A stretch of DNA of 64,000 bases, from contig OV121093.1 in the NCBI GenBank assembly GCA_921293015.1, positions 372,001 to 436,000 of the forward strand. The letters are read 5' to 3'. Source of the stretch: Phorcus lineatus. Lineage: Eukaryota > Mollusca > Gastropoda > Trochida > Trochidae. Shown here in pieces: positions 63,836 to 64,000 of this stretch. Position 1 is the first letter of the stretch. Each line of letters begins with the position of its first letter. A model generated the notes under the pieces. It was not told where the DNA came from. It worked only from the letters and a program-made list of their open reading frames with translations, and did no database searches. A program made the translations under genes and the position numbers.

Positions 63836-64000
63836 GTACGTACCAGTTAAAGCATAAAGCAGTAGAGTACGTACCAGTTAAAGCATAAAGCAGTAGAGTA
63901 CGTACCAGTTAAAGCATACAGCAGTAGAGTACGTACCAGTTAAAGCATACAGCAGTAGAGTACGTAACAGTTAAAGCATAAAGCAGTAGAGTACGTGCCA

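Larger units (their letters stand above)
1..64000. repeat. 31-bp tandem satellite array filling the window
   Basis: The window consists only of head-to-tail 31-bp monomers in one orientation: 2,064 complete copies and a 16-base remainder. Numbering a monomer from AGTAGAGT, starts fall at 1, 32, 63 and so on up to 63,985. Sites checked across the window, for example 8,123, 31,993, 44,982 and 63,985, all fit this register, so no net partial-monomer indel exists. Variation is by substitution at a few sites. No unique DNA, transposon or gene interrupts the array and neither array edge is present. On the + strand a TAG at monomer position 3 and a TAA at position 19 recur in nearly every copy, so no reading frame exceeds about 26 codons. 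On the - strand a TAA recurs every 93 bases per frame, limiting frames to about 30 codons unless that stop is mutated. I do not recognise the satellite family; a role in heterochromatin is inferred from size and gene absence. Confidence 0.98.
45251..64000. repeat. Satellite domain II, second block
   Basis: After about 45,250 I see no G11T, G7A, G17A or T18G copies through the end of the window. C14G, A13G, A28T and A27C/A28C copies dominate, in the same order as at 26.6-32.4 kb. CC copies often come in pairs 341 bases (11 monomers) apart, for example 50,553/50,894, 52,723/53,064 and 55,452/55,793. The block contains three tandem or near-tandem families with units of 2,170, 1,488 and 651 bp. 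Rare markers increase toward the right: C24T at 56,413, 56,630, 57,281, 58,769 and 63,822, and C31A at 63,705 and 63,798. The right edge is outside the window. Confidence 0.78.

Noticed and set aside
1..64000. CRISPR array with about 31-bp repeats
   Set aside because: The repeats abut with no unique spacers, exceed 2,000 copies and vary at fixed sites. No cas gene or leader is present in the window.
1..64000. Protein-coding repeats or long reading frames
   Set aside because: 31 is not a multiple of three, so frames rotate each monomer. On the + strand TAG at position 3 and TAA at position 19 recur in almost every copy, leaving at most about 26 codons. On the - strand a TAA recurs every 93 bases in each frame, and the only common ATG is followed two codons later by that stop.
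1..64000. Promoter-like boxes (TTAAAG and CATAAAG repeated)
   Set aside because: They are part of every monomer and carry no positional information, and no transcript unit follows them.
1..64000. Plasmid or phage iterons at a replication origin
   Set aside because: Iteron arrays have few copies next to a replication gene. Here thousands of copies fill 64 kb with no gene.
1..64000. Telomeric repeat or CENP-B-box alphoid-type satellite
   Set aside because: No telomere hexamer runs and no CENP-B-type box with its paired CG core are present. The unit is 31 bp and not nucleosome-sized.
1..64000. Transposon or retroelement insertions inside the array
   Set aside because: An insertion would break monomer continuity or shift the register. 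None was seen and the 31-bp phase holds from end to end.
1..64000. Whole window as an assembly artefact from looping one read
   Set aside because: Copies carry many private substitutions (for example T19G at 21,936, A22C at 56,690, G30A at 55,985, A13G with C14A at 35,508-35,509) and nested duplications of different ages, which simple looping would not create. The true total copy number cannot be judged from here.

Overview
The whole 64,000-base window is one uninterrupted tandem satellite array. I see no gene, RNA gene, transposon, telomere repeat or unique sequence anywhere, and neither edge of the array lies inside the window. The unit is a 31-bp monomer, all in one orientation: 2,064 complete copies plus 16 bases. 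Every position I converted to monomer coordinates (more than 60 points from start to end) fell in the same 31-bp register, so there is no net insertion or deletion smaller than a whole monomer. Monomers differ only by substitutions, and these concentrate at a few sites, chiefly positions 13-14 and 27-28.

This looks like eukaryotic constitutive heterochromatin (centromeric, pericentromeric, subtelomeric, or sex- or B-chromosome type) from a long-read assembly. That rests on the length of the array and the absence of genes; I do not recognise the monomer and cannot name the organism. The + strand is A-rich (consensus monomer A13 T6 G7 C5, about 39% GC) and carries one CpG per monomer, inside the palindrome GTACGTAC.

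The array has layered higher-order structure. Four domains alternate between two monomer repertoires. Type I (about 1-26,560 and 32,401-45,250) is rich in the variants G11T, G7A, T18G and G17A. Type II (about 26,561-32,400 and 45,251-64,000) lacks them and is rich in C14G, A28T and A27C/A28C monomers. Inside the domains I traced duplicated blocks by rare marker substitutions: a triplicated ~1.2-kb block (3.1, 5.7 and 33.2 kb), a ~6.8-kb duplication (about 8.0-14.8 kb with 17.2-24.0 kb), a 1,798-bp tandem pair (14.6-18.3 kb), a 2,139-bp tandem pair (36.9-41.2 kb), a ~6.6-kb duplication crossing a type I/II border (24.5-31.1 kb with 43.2-49.9 kb), a 2,170-bp-offset pair (49.8-53.7 kb), a 1,488-bp tandem pair (57.0-60.2 kb), a 651-bp unit (60.9-62.6 kb) and a 310-bp tandem pair near 31 kb. 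All offsets are exact multiples of 31.

Nothing here works as a pathway. The interest lies in the satellite itself: its rigid 31-bp register, its intact CpG palindrome, its nested duplication history and its alternating domains. All comparisons were made by eye; block edges are good to roughly one or two monomers.
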